Shown: positions 15,869 through 24,756 of the stretch, piece by piece
Position numbering within the stretch: position 1 is the first letter of the stretch
Layout: each line of letters begins with the position of its first letter
NCBI GenBank assembly: GCA_028713555.1
Contig: JAQTOA010000018.1
Span: forward strand, 1 to 49,185
Direction: 5' to 3'
DNA length: 49,185 nucleotides
Origin: Sterolibacterium sp.
GTDB lineage: Bacteria > Pseudomonadota > Gammaproteobacteria > Burkholderiales > Rhodocyclaceae
Notes under the pieces: generated by a model
What the model was told of the DNA's origin: nothing
The model's input: only the letters and a program-made list of their open reading frames with translations
Databases searched by the model: none
Program-made: the position numbers and the translations under genes

Positions 15869-16803
15869 TCTTCGCGTTCCAGGATCGCCTCGACCAGATA
15901 GCGCGGGCGGTGGCGCACCTGCTGGTAAATGCGGCCGACATATTCGCCAAGCAGGCCGACGCCGAACAGGGTCAGGCCGATCAGAAAGAAGGCGATGCCG
16001 AACAGGGTAAATAAGCCCTCCGCCTCCGGGCCAACGATGATGCGGCGCACGGCGAGAAAGAACACGAACAACGAGGAGAGCAACGAGATGCCGATGCCGA
16101 GCATGGCAAACCACTGTAACGGTACCAGCGAGAAGCCGGTCATCAAGTCAAAATTGAGGCGGATCAGGCTGTACATTGAATATTTGGATTCGCCGGCGTG
16201 GCGTTCGGCGTGTCCGATATCGATCTCGGTTGGCCGCTGGGCGAAGGTATAACCGAGTGCCGGGATGAAGGTGCTGACTTCCCGGCAACTGTTGATGGCA
16301 TCGACAATCGAGCGCGAATAGGCGCGCATCATGCAGCCCTGGTCGGTCATCTTGATGCGGGTGATGCGTTCGCGCAGCCGGTTCATGGCGCGCGAAGCCC
16401 AGCGTCGCCAGAGGCTGTCCTGACGCTGGCGGCGGATGCTGCCGACATAGTCGTGGCCTTCGCGCATCTTGGTGACCAGCGTGCCGATTTCCTCGGGCGG
16501 GTTCTGCAGATCGGCGTCGAGCGTGATCACGATCGCGCCGCGACTGTGCTCGAAACCCGCCATGATCGCCATGTGCTGGCCGAAATTGGTGGCGAAGAGG
16601 ATCACGCGGGTGACCTCTGGACGCGCTTCCCACTGCTTACGCAGGATCGCGGCGGAACGGTCATGGCTGCCGTCGTTGATGAAGATCACTTCATAACTCA
16701 TGCCAAGCGCGTCGAGCGCCGGATAGAGACGATCGAATAGAGCGGCGAGAACGGTTTCCTCGTTATAGACGGGGATGACGATGGAGAGTTCGGGCGAGAT
16801 CAT
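15865..16803 (-). CDS. arnC: ArnC, undecaprenyl-phosphate Ara4FN transferase
   Basis: A 312-residue GT2 glycosyltransferase that moves Ara4FN from UDP to undecaprenyl phosphate at the inner membrane. The N-terminal catalytic domain shows LSIVIPVYNEETVL and the DADLQNPPEEI metal motif. Two transmembrane helices lie at roughly 230-255 and 265-290, followed by GEYVGRIYQQVRHRPRYLV. It is 31 bases after arnB and overlaps the formyltransferase start. Confidence 0.93.
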   Translation of the reverse strand: MISPELSIVIPVYNEETVLAALFDRLYPALDALGMSYEVIFINDGSHDRSAAILRKQWEARPEVTRVILFATNFGQHMAIMAGFEHSRGAIVITLDADLQNPPEEIGTLVTKMREGHDYVGSIRRQRQDSLWRRWASRAMNRLRERITRIKMTDQGCMMRAYSRSIVDAINSCREVSTFIPALGYTFAQRPTEIDIGHAERHAGESKYSMYSLIRLNFDLMTGFSLVPLQWFAMLGIGISLLSSLFVFFLAVRRIIVGPEAEGLFTLFGIAFFLIGLTLFGVGLLGEYVGRIYQQVRHRPRYLVEAILEREE

Positions 16804-16834
16804 GGGGTTCGCGGAGTGGTTTTAACGTGGTAGT

Positions 16835-17965
16835 TCAGGGGCGAGCTGCTCGCAGCTTGGTAAGTGTTTCTATCACGCCAGTACAAACTCTGTCCACATC
16901 ATTGTCCGCCATCGCTGGAAACAGCGGCAAAGTGACGGTGGCTGCACCCACCCGCTCGGCTTGCGGGTAGTCTCCAGCTTTGTAGCCGAGCTTGCGATAG
17001 AGGGTGAATAAGTGCATTGCCGGATAATGCACGCCGATGCCGATGCCTCGTTCTTTCATTGCGGCGATGAAGTTGCCACGATTGCAGCCTGGCGGCAAGA
17101 GGATCTGGAACATATGCCAGTTGGAATTCGCAAAATCCTCCAGCGGCAGTCCGCAGCCGAGATTGCGGTCGAAGAGTTCAAAGTAGCGCCGTGCCAGTTG
17201 GCGCCGCCGCGTGGTGAACTCCTCCAGCCGCTTGAGTTGGCCGAGGCCGATGGCGGCGGCGATGTCGGTCAGGTTGGCTTTACCGCCAAGCATCTCGACG
17301 TCCATGCCGTCTTCGCCGAAGCGCCGCACGCCCTGCAGGCGCAGGCGTTCGCATAAGGCAGGATCGATATCCGCTGGCAGCACCAGCGCGCCGCCTTCGC
17401 CGGTGGTGATGTTCTTGTTGGGGTGGAAGCTGAAGGAAACGAAGTCGCCGCCGGCACCGATTTTGCGGCCCTGCCAGGAGGCGCCGAAGGCCTGGGCGGC
17501 ATCCTCGATGACGCGCAGGCGGTGTTTTTCGGCGATGGCGTAGAGCCGATCGCGGTCGACCGGCAGTCCGGCCAGATCGACCGGAATGATGGCGCGGGTT
17601 TTCGGCGTGATCGCCGCTTCGATTCGTTCAAGATCGATGTTGCGCGTGGCCGGGTCGATATCGACGAACACCGGTCTGGCACCGACGGCGAGAATTACGC
17701 CGGCGGTAGCGACCCAGGATAGCGGCGTGGTAATGACTTCGTCATTGGCGCCGATGCCGGCCAGGCGCAGCGCGATCTCCATCGTGACGGTGCCGGAATT
17801 GCAGACGCGTACCGGACGGCCGTCGCAGTACGCGGAGAGGGCTGCCTCGAATTCCTTCGCCTTCGGTCCGGTGGTCAGCCATCCCGAACGCAGCACGTTA
17901 TCCACTGCGGCAATGGTTTCCTCGTCGATCGAGGGGCGGGTAAAGGGGAGAAAGCCTGCACTCAT
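16835..17965 (-). CDS. arnB: ArnB, UDP-Ara4O aminotransferase
   Basis: A 376-residue PLP enzyme of the DegT/DnrJ/EryC1 family that aminates UDP-4-keto-L-arabinose with glutamate. The start MSAGFLPFTRPSID and the SGWLTTGP segment are typical of ArnB. The PLP-binding lysine is in SFHPNKNITTGEGGALV, and IEDAAQAFGA binds the cofactor. The start at 17965 overlaps the arnE-like stop by four bases; a longer frame to 18046 would lie inside that gene. Confidence 0.93.
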   Translation of the reverse strand: MSAGFLPFTRPSIDEETIAAVDNVLRSGWLTTGPKAKEFEAALSAYCDGRPVRVCNSGTVTMEIALRLAGIGANDEVITTPLSWVATAGVILAVGARPVFVDIDPATRNIDLERIEAAITPKTRAIIPVDLAGLPVDRDRLYAIAEKHRLRVIEDAAQAFGASWQGRKIGAGGDFVSFSFHPNKNITTGEGGALVLPADIDPALCERLRLQGVRRFGEDGMDVEMLGGKANLTDIAAAIGLGQLKRLEEFTTRRRQLARRYFELFDRNLGCGLPLEDFANSNWHMFQILLPPGCNRGNFIAAMKERGIGIGVHYPAMHLFTLYRKLGYKAGDYPQAERVGAATVTLPLFPAMADNDVDRVCTGVIETLTKLRAARP

Positions 17966-18333
17966 GAACGCGCGACAAGCAATACGCCGACTACGATGAA
18001 GCCGATGCCGAGAAGTTTTTGCGTAGCGAGGGCTTCGCCGAACCACTGCCAGGCGACGAAGGCGTTGATGACATAGCCGATCGACAGCATCGGGTAGGCG
18101 ATGCTCACCGGCACGCGCGACAATGCCATGATCCAGACCACCACACTGACCACATAGCAGGCCAGGCCGCCGAGGATATGCGGTTCCAGCGCCAGCCTGA
18201 AACCGACCGAGATCAGGTTGTCGAGATGAAACTCGAAATGCCCGACGACATTGGTGCCGGCCTTGAGCAGGAGCTGGGCAGCCGCATTGAGCAGCACGCC
18301 GGTGAGGACGAGTCCGAAGCTGATGGCGTTCAT
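17962..18333 (-). CDS. ArnE/ArnF-like small membrane transporter (EamA/SMR fold)
   Basis: A 123-residue protein with four predicted transmembrane helices (about 5-23, 46-65, 72-93 and 100-120) and the SIAYPMLSIGYV motif of small multidrug-resistance-like flippases. In E. coli two such proteins, ArnE and ArnF, flip undecaprenyl-phosphate-Ara4N across the inner membrane. Only one is present here, overlapping arnT and arnB by four bases each. It may work as a homodimer, or a partner may lie elsewhere. Confidence 0.85.
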   Translation of the reverse strand: MNAISFGLVLTGVLLNAAAQLLLKAGTNVVGHFEFHLDNLISVGFRLALEPHILGGLACYVVSVVVWIMALSRVPVSIAYPMLSIGYVINAFVAWQWFGEALATQKLLGIGFIVVGVLLVARS

Positions 18334-19994
18334 GGTTTCCTCACTATGATCCTGCGGGTGTCCTGCGCGGCCAGGCGCATCGGCAAGCCCGTCGCGAGGA
18401 GTTGTTGATAGGTTGCCGGATCGATCAGCGCCCAGGCTTGCGGCGCGGCTTTCCAGGTTTGCTCGAAGCCGGCCAGATCGCTGATGAATTTATCTGGCTC
18501 TTGCGCAATGCCGAAGCCGAGTTCGTCCATGTAGCCGACCATGGTGACGCTGCGCTTGAGATAGAAGGGCAGGGTCTGATCGTAGGTGTTGACGCTGAAG
18601 AAAGGCACATCGGGAGGCACCTGATCACGGATGCGTTCGACGATCTGGTATGCCGAGTTGGCTGGTGCAAGACTATCGTGGCCAAGCAGAATCAACTGCG
18701 AAAACAGCAACCCACCAAAGGCGAGGCTAACCATGCTGGCCTGCGGTCGGGAGAACCAGGCGAAGCCGAAGGCCGCCAGCGCGCCGCTCAGCAGCGCGGC
18801 GCTGGCGGCCAGCAGCCAGGGGATGTAATTGGCATAGAGCTCCTGCGGTACCTCTGGGCTGCGCAGCATCACGACCAATGGTACGAGGGGCAGGCAGAGC
18901 AAGGCCAAGGCGACCACCGGCAGGGCATGCCAGCGTAGACGGCGCGCATCGTCCTGCTGGGCGAGATGGGCGCCAATCAGCGCCGCCAGGGCAGGGAACA
19001 ACGGCAGGATGTAGGAAGCCAGTTTCGAACTGGAGACCGAGAAGAAGCCGAACACCACCAAGCTCCACAGCAACAGGAAACGTTGAGGCTGGAAGCGGCG
19101 CTGTGGATCGTTGCGGAACGCCCCGCGCAGCATGGCGAACAGGCCGACCAGCCACGGCAGCATGCCGATCAGCAGGACTGGCAGGAAGTACCAGATCGGT
19201 TGGTAGCGGCCATGAACCTTGGTGAGGAAGCGCTCGAAGTGCTCATGAATGAAGAAAAAACGGGCGAATTCTGGATTCGCCAGCGATACGGCGATGAACC
19301 ACGGTGCGCTGACGGCAAGCAGCAGCGCCAAGCCGGAAACCAGATGCAGTCTGCGCCACAGGCCGAAATCGCGCTGCCACAGCGAGTAGCCGACCAGCGT
19401 GGCTGCGGGCAACACCAGGCCAATCAGCCCCTTGCTCAAGACCGCCAGCCCCAGCGCCAGCCAGGCCAGCCACATATAGTTGCGATTTTCGCGAGGCGTT
19501 GCCGCGTCGCGCTGCGCCAGGACAAACCCGAATATGGCGCTGGAGAGGAAAAAACTCATGCCCATGTCGAGCGTATTGACATGGCCGATCATTACCCATA
19601 GCAGGCTGCTGCCCAAAATGCATGAGGCATATAACCCGGCACGCGGCCCCCACAGCCGTCTTACGCTCAAGCCGGCGACCAACACGCCGAGAAACCCGGT
19701 CAGCGCACTCCACAAGCGTGCCGTCCAGTGGTGTTCGCCGAACAGGGTGAAGGCGGTGGCGGTGGCCCAGTATTGCAAGGCTGGCTTCTCGAAATACTTG
19801 ATGTCGTTGAGGCGTGGCGTCAGCCAGTCGCCCGTCGCCACCATTTCGCGCGGGATTTCAGCGTAGCGGCCTTCGTCCGGCTTGATCAGCTTGCGGTAAT
19901 CGAGCATGCCGAACCAGAGGATGGCGAATACCAGCAGCAGCACCAGTGGCCTGCTCATATGTGAAGGTTCGCCAGGTGAGTTGCGCTTCGTCAT
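18330..19994 (-). CDS. arnT: ArnT, lipid A Ara4N transferase (GT83)
   Basis: A 554-residue multi-pass inner-membrane glycosyltransferase that moves Ara4N from undecaprenyl phosphate to lipid A phosphates, which usually lowers binding of cationic peptides such as polymyxin. The first periplasmic loop has the catalytic motif KPDEGRYAEIPREM, followed by many hydrophobic helices and the HEHFERF segment. The C-terminal periplasmic domain runs from about 440. The start at 19994 overlaps the upstream stop by one base (TAATG); MSRPL at 19958 is an alternative and gives a better signal-anchor start. Confidence 0.93.
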   Translation of the reverse strand: MTKRNSPGEPSHMSRPLVLLLVFAILWFGMLDYRKLIKPDEGRYAEIPREMVATGDWLTPRLNDIKYFEKPALQYWATATAFTLFGEHHWTARLWSALTGFLGVLVAGLSVRRLWGPRAGLYASCILGSSLLWVMIGHVNTLDMGMSFFLSSAIFGFVLAQRDAATPRENRNYMWLAWLALGLAVLSKGLIGLVLPAATLVGYSLWQRDFGLWRRLHLVSGLALLLAVSAPWFIAVSLANPEFARFFFIHEHFERFLTKVHGRYQPIWYFLPVLLIGMLPWLVGLFAMLRGAFRNDPQRRFQPQRFLLLWSLVVFGFFSVSSSKLASYILPLFPALAALIGAHLAQQDDARRLRWHALPVVALALLCLPLVPLVVMLRSPEVPQELYANYIPWLLAASAALLSGALAAFGFAWFSRPQASMVSLAFGGLLFSQLILLGHDSLAPANSAYQIVERIRDQVPPDVPFFSVNTYDQTLPFYLKRSVTMVGYMDELGFGIAQEPDKFISDLAGFEQTWKAAPQAWALIDPATYQQLLATGLPMRLAAQDTRRIIVRKP

Positions 19995-20365
19995 TAATCG
20001 AGTAGCAACGCAGCCGCTACCTTGCGGCCTTCCGCCATGAGGATATTGTAGGTGCGGCAGGCGGCGGCAGTGTCCATTACCTCGACGCCGATGCGTACTC
20101 TTATCAGCGGTTGCAGCATCGACGGATGGGGAAAACGCTGGCGTCGGCCAGTGCCGAACAGTAGCACTTCGCAGCCGAGCGTGACGATTTTGGCAAAGTC
20201 GGCTGCTTCAAGTGCATCGAAGCCCGCCGTTCCCCAGCCGTGCCCGATCCATTCCGGCGTCAGCAACAAACTGGCGCCGTGACGTTGTCGGTTGATCTCG
20301 ATCCATCTCTCGCCGATGGCGGTGACGACGTTCTGCCCTTCGGGAATGTCCTGATGAAGTTTCAT
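19994..20365 (-). CDS. Mth938-domain (DUF498) protein
   Basis: A 123-residue protein of the Mth938/AAMDC-like fold. The segment LLFGTGRRQRFP and the preceding TLGCEVL strand are characteristic, as is the C-terminal RTYNILMAEGRKVAAALL. The biochemical function of the family in bacteria is not established. It is the first gene of the arn series and touches arnT, so it is transcribed with it; a role in lipid A modification is not implied. Confidence 0.88.
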   Translation of the reverse strand: MKLHQDIPEGQNVVTAIGERWIEINRQRHGASLLLTPEWIGHGWGTAGFDALEAADFAKIVTLGCEVLLFGTGRRQRFPHPSMLQPLIRVRIGVEVMDTAAACRTYNILMAEGRKVAAALLLD

Positions 20366-20406
20366 GCGGATGGGCGATCTGGTTTATGCCGGATGATGAG
20401 ATTGGT

Positions 20407-20435
20407 TTGCGGCATGTTGCCGGGTTCAGTATGAT
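20407..20435 (+). promoter_or_regulatory. Candidate promoter for alaA-hom-thrC
   Basis: TTGCGG (20407-20412), a 17-bp spacer and TATGAT (20430-20435) lie 73 bases before the alaA start. A further AT-rich segment (TATATC) follows. Consensus match only. Confidence 0.5.
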
Positions 20436-20507
20436 TATATCTTTTTGGTACCAGCCTCGCAGTTTGCGCGGTATTCAGGAAGTGTTTCGAAAGGATGGAT
20501 TGATCTG

Positions 20508-21734
20508 ATGCAACCCGTAATGAAATCCGCCAAGCTCGCCAATGTCTGCTATGACATTCGTGGCCCGGTGCTGGAGCGCGCCAGGCAGATGGAGGAGGAA
20601 GGCCATCGCATCATCAAGCTGAACATTGGCAACCTCGGCGCCTTTGGCTTCGATGCGCCAGAGGAAATCCAGCAGGACATGATACGCAACCTGCCCAACG
20701 CCTCTGCTTATTCCGACTCCCGTGGTATCTTCTCCGCGCGCAAGGCGGTCATGCATTACACGCAGCAGAAACATGTCAAGGGTGTCGCCATCGACGATAT
20801 CTACCTCGGCAACGGCGCCTCCGAGCTGATCGCGATGGCGATGAATGCCCTGCTCAACGGTGGCGACGAGGTGTTGGTGCCGGCGCCAGACTACCCATTG
20901 TGGACGGCGGCGGTGAGCCTGTCCGGAGGCACACCGCGCCATTATCTCTGTGATTCCGGGAATGGCTGGCTACCCGACCTTGACGACATCCGCGCCAAGA
21001 TTACGCCGCAGACACGCGCCATCGTCGTCATCAACCCGAATAACCCCACTGGCGCGGTGTATCCCGACGACATGCTCATGGAGCTCATCGAGATCGCCCG
21101 CCAGAACGACCTGATCGTCTATGCCGACGAGGTCTATGACAAGGTGCTTTACGACGGCGTCAGTCATACCGCGCTCGGTTCGCTTTCCGAAGACGTGTTG
21201 ACCATCAGCTTCAACGGCCTTTCCAAGAACTACCGCTCCTGCGGTTACCGTTCGGGCTGGATGGTGGTCTCGGGAGACAAGCGCCACGCCCGCGACTACA
21301 TCGAGGGCCTCGACATGCTGGCTTCGATGCGCTTGTGCGCCAACGTACCGGGACAGTATGCGATCCAGACCGCGCTCGGCGGCTACCAGAGTATCGACGA
21401 CCTGGTCGCGCCGGGCGGGCGCTTGCGCCGCCAGCGCGACGTCGCGTACGAACTGATCACCTCGATGCCCGGTGTCACCTGCGTCAAGCCGAAGGCGACG
21501 CTTTACATGTTCCCGCGCCTCGACCCGAAGGTCTACCCGATTACCGACGACCAGCAGTTCATCCTCGAATTGCTGAAAGAGCAGCGCGTGCTGTTGGTGC
21601 AGGGCACGGGTTTCAATTGGCCGCATCCAGACCACTTCCGTCTCGTCTTCCTGCCGCACGAGGACGATCTGCGCGATGCCATCGGTCGCATCGCGCGCTT
21701 TCTGGAAAACTATCGCAAACGTCATGGCGCTTGA
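20508..21734 (+). CDS. alaA: Alanine-synthesising aminotransferase (AlaA type)
   Basis: A 408-residue class I/II PLP aminotransferase closely resembling E. coli AlaA, which makes alanine from pyruvate and glutamate. Matching segments include LANVCYDIRGPVLE, VPAPDYPLWTAAVSLSGG, VINPNNPTGAVY, SFNGLSKNYR (PLP lysine) and LLVQGTGFNWPHPDHFR. The start ATG at 20508 has AAGGA 12 bases upstream; a second in-frame ATG is at 20520. The gene is one base from hom, and the trio with thrC is common in betaproteobacteria. Confidence 0.9.
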   Translation: MQPVMKSAKLANVCYDIRGPVLERARQMEEEGHRIIKLNIGNLGAFGFDAPEEIQQDMIRNLPNASAYSDSRGIFSARKAVMHYTQQKHVKGVAIDDIYLGNGASELIAMAMNALLNGGDEVLVPAPDYPLWTAAVSLSGGTPRHYLCDSGNGWLPDLDDIRAKITPQTRAIVVINPNNPTGAVYPDDMLMELIEIARQNDLIVYADEVYDKVLYDGVSHTALGSLSEDVLTISFNGLSKNYRSCGYRSGWMVVSGDKRHARDYIEGLDMLASMRLCANVPGQYAIQTALGGYQSIDDLVAPGGRLRRQRDVAYELITSMPGVTCVKPKATLYMFPRLDPKVYPITDDQQFILELLKEQRVLLVQGTGFNWPHPDHFRLVFLPHEDDLRDAIGRIARFLENYRKRHGA

Positions 21735-21735
21735 A

Positions 21736-23049
21736 ATGAAACCTATCAATGTAGGACTTCTCGGTATCGGTACCGTCGGTGGCGGCACATATACGGTGCT
21801 GACGCGCAACGAGGCCGAGATTACCCGTCGCGCCGGCCGGCCGATCCGTATTTCCGTGGTTGCCGAGCAGAATCTGGAGCTCGCGCGTCGGGTCACGGCA
21901 GGCAAGGTGCGGATCACCGACGACGCCTTCTCGGTGGTTACCGACCCCGGGGTGGATATCGTCGTCGAACTGATCGGTGGCTGCGGCGTGGCGAAGGAAC
22001 TGGTGCTCAAAGCCATCGAGAACGGCAAGCATGTCGTTACCGCCAACAAGGCATTGCTCGCCAAACACGGCAATGAGATTTTCGCCGCCGCGCAGCGGAA
22101 AGGCGTGATGGTGGCCTTCGAGGCCGCCGTGGCTGGTGGCATCCCGATCATCAAGGCGCTGCGCGAAGGCCTCACCGCCAATCGCATCCAGTGGATCGCC
22201 GGGATCATCAACGGCACTACCAATTTCATCCTCTCAGAGATGCGCGACAAGGGCCTGCCGTTTGCAGATGTGCTCAAGGAGGCGCAGCGTTTGGGCTATG
22301 CCGAAGCCGATCCGACCTTCGACATCGAAGGCATCGATGCCGCCCACAAGCTGACTATCATGGCGGCGATCGCTTTCGGCATCCCGATGCAGTTCGACAA
22401 GGTCCACATCGAAGGCATCAGCCGGCTCGAGGCGGACGACATCAAATATGCCGAACAGCTCGGCTATCGCATCAAGCTGCTTGGCATCACCAAACGCAGG
22501 GCAGACGGCATCGAGTTGCGCGTACATCCGACCCTGATACCGACGCGGCGCCTGATTGCCAACGTCGAGGGTGCCATGAACGCGGTGCTGGTACAGGGCG
22601 ACGCGGTCGGCGCGACGCTGTATTACGGCAAGGGCGCCGGTGCCGAGCCGACCGCCTCGGCGGTGATCGCCGATCTGGTCGATGTCACGCGCATGCATAC
22701 CGCCGATCCAGAGCACCGCGTCCCGCATCTGGCTTTCCAGCCCGATGCCATGGCGAATATTCCGATCTTGCCGACCGCCGAGATCGAGACCAGCTACTAC
22801 CTGCGCCTGCGCGTCGAGGACAAGCCCGGCGTGCTTGCCGATATCACGCGGGTATTGGCCGACCAGGACATTTCCATCGACGCCATGATCCAGCGCGAGC
22901 CGGGCGATGGCGAGGAGCAGACTGACATCATCATGCTTACCCACCTGACGCGTGAGAAGCGCATCGATGCCGCGATTGCCAAGATTGAGTCGCTGCCGGT
23001 GGTGAAAAAGAAGGTGATCCGCCTGCGCCTGGAAGAGTTGGATAAATAA
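21736..23049 (+). CDS. hom: Homoserine dehydrogenase
   Basis: A 437-residue NAD(P)-dependent enzyme reducing aspartate semialdehyde to homoserine for threonine and methionine synthesis. The N-terminal Rossmann motif is GLLGIGTVGGGTY; NGTTNFILSEM and EADPTFDIEGIDAAHK are catalytic-domain signatures. A C-terminal ACT domain (VEDKPGVLADITRVLADQ) implies feedback control by threonine. I place the start at 21736, one base after the alaA stop; an in-frame ATG at 21724 would overlap alaA. Its stop is directly followed by the thrC ATG. Confidence 0.96.
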   Translation: MKPINVGLLGIGTVGGGTYTVLTRNEAEITRRAGRPIRISVVAEQNLELARRVTAGKVRITDDAFSVVTDPGVDIVVELIGGCGVAKELVLKAIENGKHVVTANKALLAKHGNEIFAAAQRKGVMVAFEAAVAGGIPIIKALREGLTANRIQWIAGIINGTTNFILSEMRDKGLPFADVLKEAQRLGYAEADPTFDIEGIDAAHKLTIMAAIAFGIPMQFDKVHIEGISRLEADDIKYAEQLGYRIKLLGITKRRADGIELRVHPTLIPTRRLIANVEGAMNAVLVQGDAVGATLYYGKGAGAEPTASAVIADLVDVTRMHTADPEHRVPHLAFQPDAMANIPILPTAEIETSYYLRLRVEDKPGVLADITRVLADQDISIDAMIQREPGDGEEQTDIIMLTHLTREKRIDAAIAKIESLPVVKKKVIRLRLEELDK

Positions 23050-24498
23050 ATGCATTACATCAGCACCCGCGGCAATTCATCGCCAAAATCCTTCACCGAT
23101 ATCCTGCTTGCTGGCCTAGCGCCAGACGGCGGCCTCTACCTGCCGGAAAGCTATCCCCGGGTCACGCCGGACGAACTCACCGAATGGCGCGGCCTGCCCT
23201 ATCACGCGCTGGCATTCAAGGTGCTGGAAAAATTCATCGACGACATTCCGTTCGCCGACCTCAAAGCCTTGATCGATCGAACCTACACAGCGGCAGTGTA
23301 TTGCAATGTGCGGTTGGGCGAAGATGCCAGCGAGATCACGCCGTTGCGCACGCTCGCACCGGGATTGCATCTCCTCGAACTCTCTAATGGACCGACCCTC
23401 GCCTTCAAGGATATGGCGATGCAGCTGCTGGGCAACCTCTTCGAGTACGTGCTCGGCAAGAGCGGAGCGGAGCTGAATATTCTCGGCGCCACCTCGGGCG
23501 ATACCGGCTCTTCGGCGGAGTATGCGATGCGCGGCAAGCGCGGCATCCATGTTTTCATGCTCTCGCCTTACGGCAAGATGAGCCGGTTCCAGACCGCGCA
23601 GATGTTTTCCCTGCAAGACCCGAACATATTCAATATCGCCGTGCAGGGCGTGTTCGATGACTGTCAGGACATCGTCAAGGCGGTTAGTAACGACCACGCC
23701 TTCAAGGAGAAATACCGGATCGGCACGGTCAATTCGATCAACTGGGCGCGCGTCGCCGCGCAGATCGTGTATTACTTCAAAGGATATTTCGCGGCGACAA
23801 AGTCCAATGACGAGCAGGTTTCGTTTGCGGTGCCTTCCGGCAACTTCGGCAACATCTGCGCCGGTCACATCGCACGCATGATGGGGCTACCTATCCGGAA
23901 ACTGATCCTGGCCACTAACGAGAACGACGTGCTCGACGAGTTCTTCAGGAGCGGCGTTTATCGTCCGCGCCCCACAGCGCAGACATTTCAGACTAGCAGC
24001 CCTTCCATGGATATTTCGAAGGCCTCAAATTTCGAGCGCTTCGTCTTCGATCTGGTCGGCAGGGATGCGTCGACGATACGTGAATTGTGGGGCCAGGTGG
24101 ATGGGGGTGGGGCATTCGATTTGTCGTCAACGGCGCAGTTTGCCCGCATCGCCGAATATGGTTTCGTTTCCGGCGCAAGCTGCCACGCCGACCGGCTGGC
24201 GACGATCCGCCGCGTCTGGTCGCAGTACGGTGTCATGATCGACACTCATACCGCTGATGGCTTAAAGGTTGGCTTGGAGAAAAATGATTCCGGGATTCCA
24301 TTGGTCTGTCTGGAAACCGCACTGCCGATCAAGTTCGAGGACACTCTGCGCGAAGCGCTCAATCGCGAGCCGGAGCGCCCCGTCGGCCTAGACGGGATTG
24401 AGGACTTGGCGCAACGCTTCGAAGTAATGGCGGTCGATGCCCAAGCGGTGAAGGATTATATTGCGGCCCACGCTGAAAGGATGCGACCCGCATCCTAG
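23050..24498 (+). CDS. thrC: Threonine synthase
   Basis: A 482-residue PLP enzyme converting phosphohomoserine to threonine. The start MHYISTRGNSSPKSFTDILL is typical of the long bacterial form. The PLP lysine is in NGPTLAFKDMAMQ, and ATSGDTGSSAEYAM and SGNFGNICAGH bind the cofactor phosphate. The ATG directly follows the hom stop codon, so the genes are coupled. No thrB (homoserine kinase) is present in the window. Confidence 0.96.
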   Translation: MHYISTRGNSSPKSFTDILLAGLAPDGGLYLPESYPRVTPDELTEWRGLPYHALAFKVLEKFIDDIPFADLKALIDRTYTAAVYCNVRLGEDASEITPLRTLAPGLHLLELSNGPTLAFKDMAMQLLGNLFEYVLGKSGAELNILGATSGDTGSSAEYAMRGKRGIHVFMLSPYGKMSRFQTAQMFSLQDPNIFNIAVQGVFDDCQDIVKAVSNDHAFKEKYRIGTVNSINWARVAAQIVYYFKGYFAATKSNDEQVSFAVPSGNFGNICAGHIARMMGLPIRKLILATNENDVLDEFFRSGVYRPRPTAQTFQTSSPSMDISKASNFERFVFDLVGRDASTIRELWGQVDGGGAFDLSSTAQFARIAEYGFVSGASCHADRLATIRRVWSQYGVMIDTHTADGLKVGLEKNDSGIPLVCLETALPIKFEDTLREALNREPERPVGLDGIEDLAQRFEVMAVDAQAVKDYIAAHAERMRPAS

Positions 24499-24506
24499 AA
24501 CGGGTA

Positions 24507-24644
24507 CTACAGGTAGATGACCGCTGGAAATACAGTGGCGGCAAGTACCAGAATAAGCCATTCAATATTGAAACGAGCAAGTAGCCCAGTGAAATGCATA
24601 ACCATGACTACGATGGCGACGATGTAATAGAGTGTGAACCACAT
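24507..24644 (-). CDS. 45-residue two-helix membrane protein
   Basis: A small hydrophobic protein, MWFTLYYIVAIVVMVMHFTG..., with two predicted transmembrane helices (about 3-20 and 27-45) joined by a short loop with a single Arg (LLARFNIE). CGGAGA lies nine bases upstream of the ATG at 24644, which supports real translation; longer upstream starts lack such a site. It converges on thrC with 8 bases between them. I do not recognise a family. Confidence 0.6.
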   Translation of the reverse strand: MWFTLYYIVAIVVMVMHFTGLLARFNIEWLILVLAATVFPAVIYL

Positions 24645-24756
24645 CTTGATATTCTCCGTTGACTGGCTGTGTATTTGGTTTACCAAGAAAAACTGGGCTG
24701 TGACCGGGGTCATTTATACCTTGTTCATTTCAACAAAGCAAGCAAGGAGTAGGGGC

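Noticed and set aside
20970..22277. 435-residue minus-strand frame opposite alaA and hom
   Set aside because: It spans two well-supported genes with clear motifs, has no family features, and has no ribosome-binding site.
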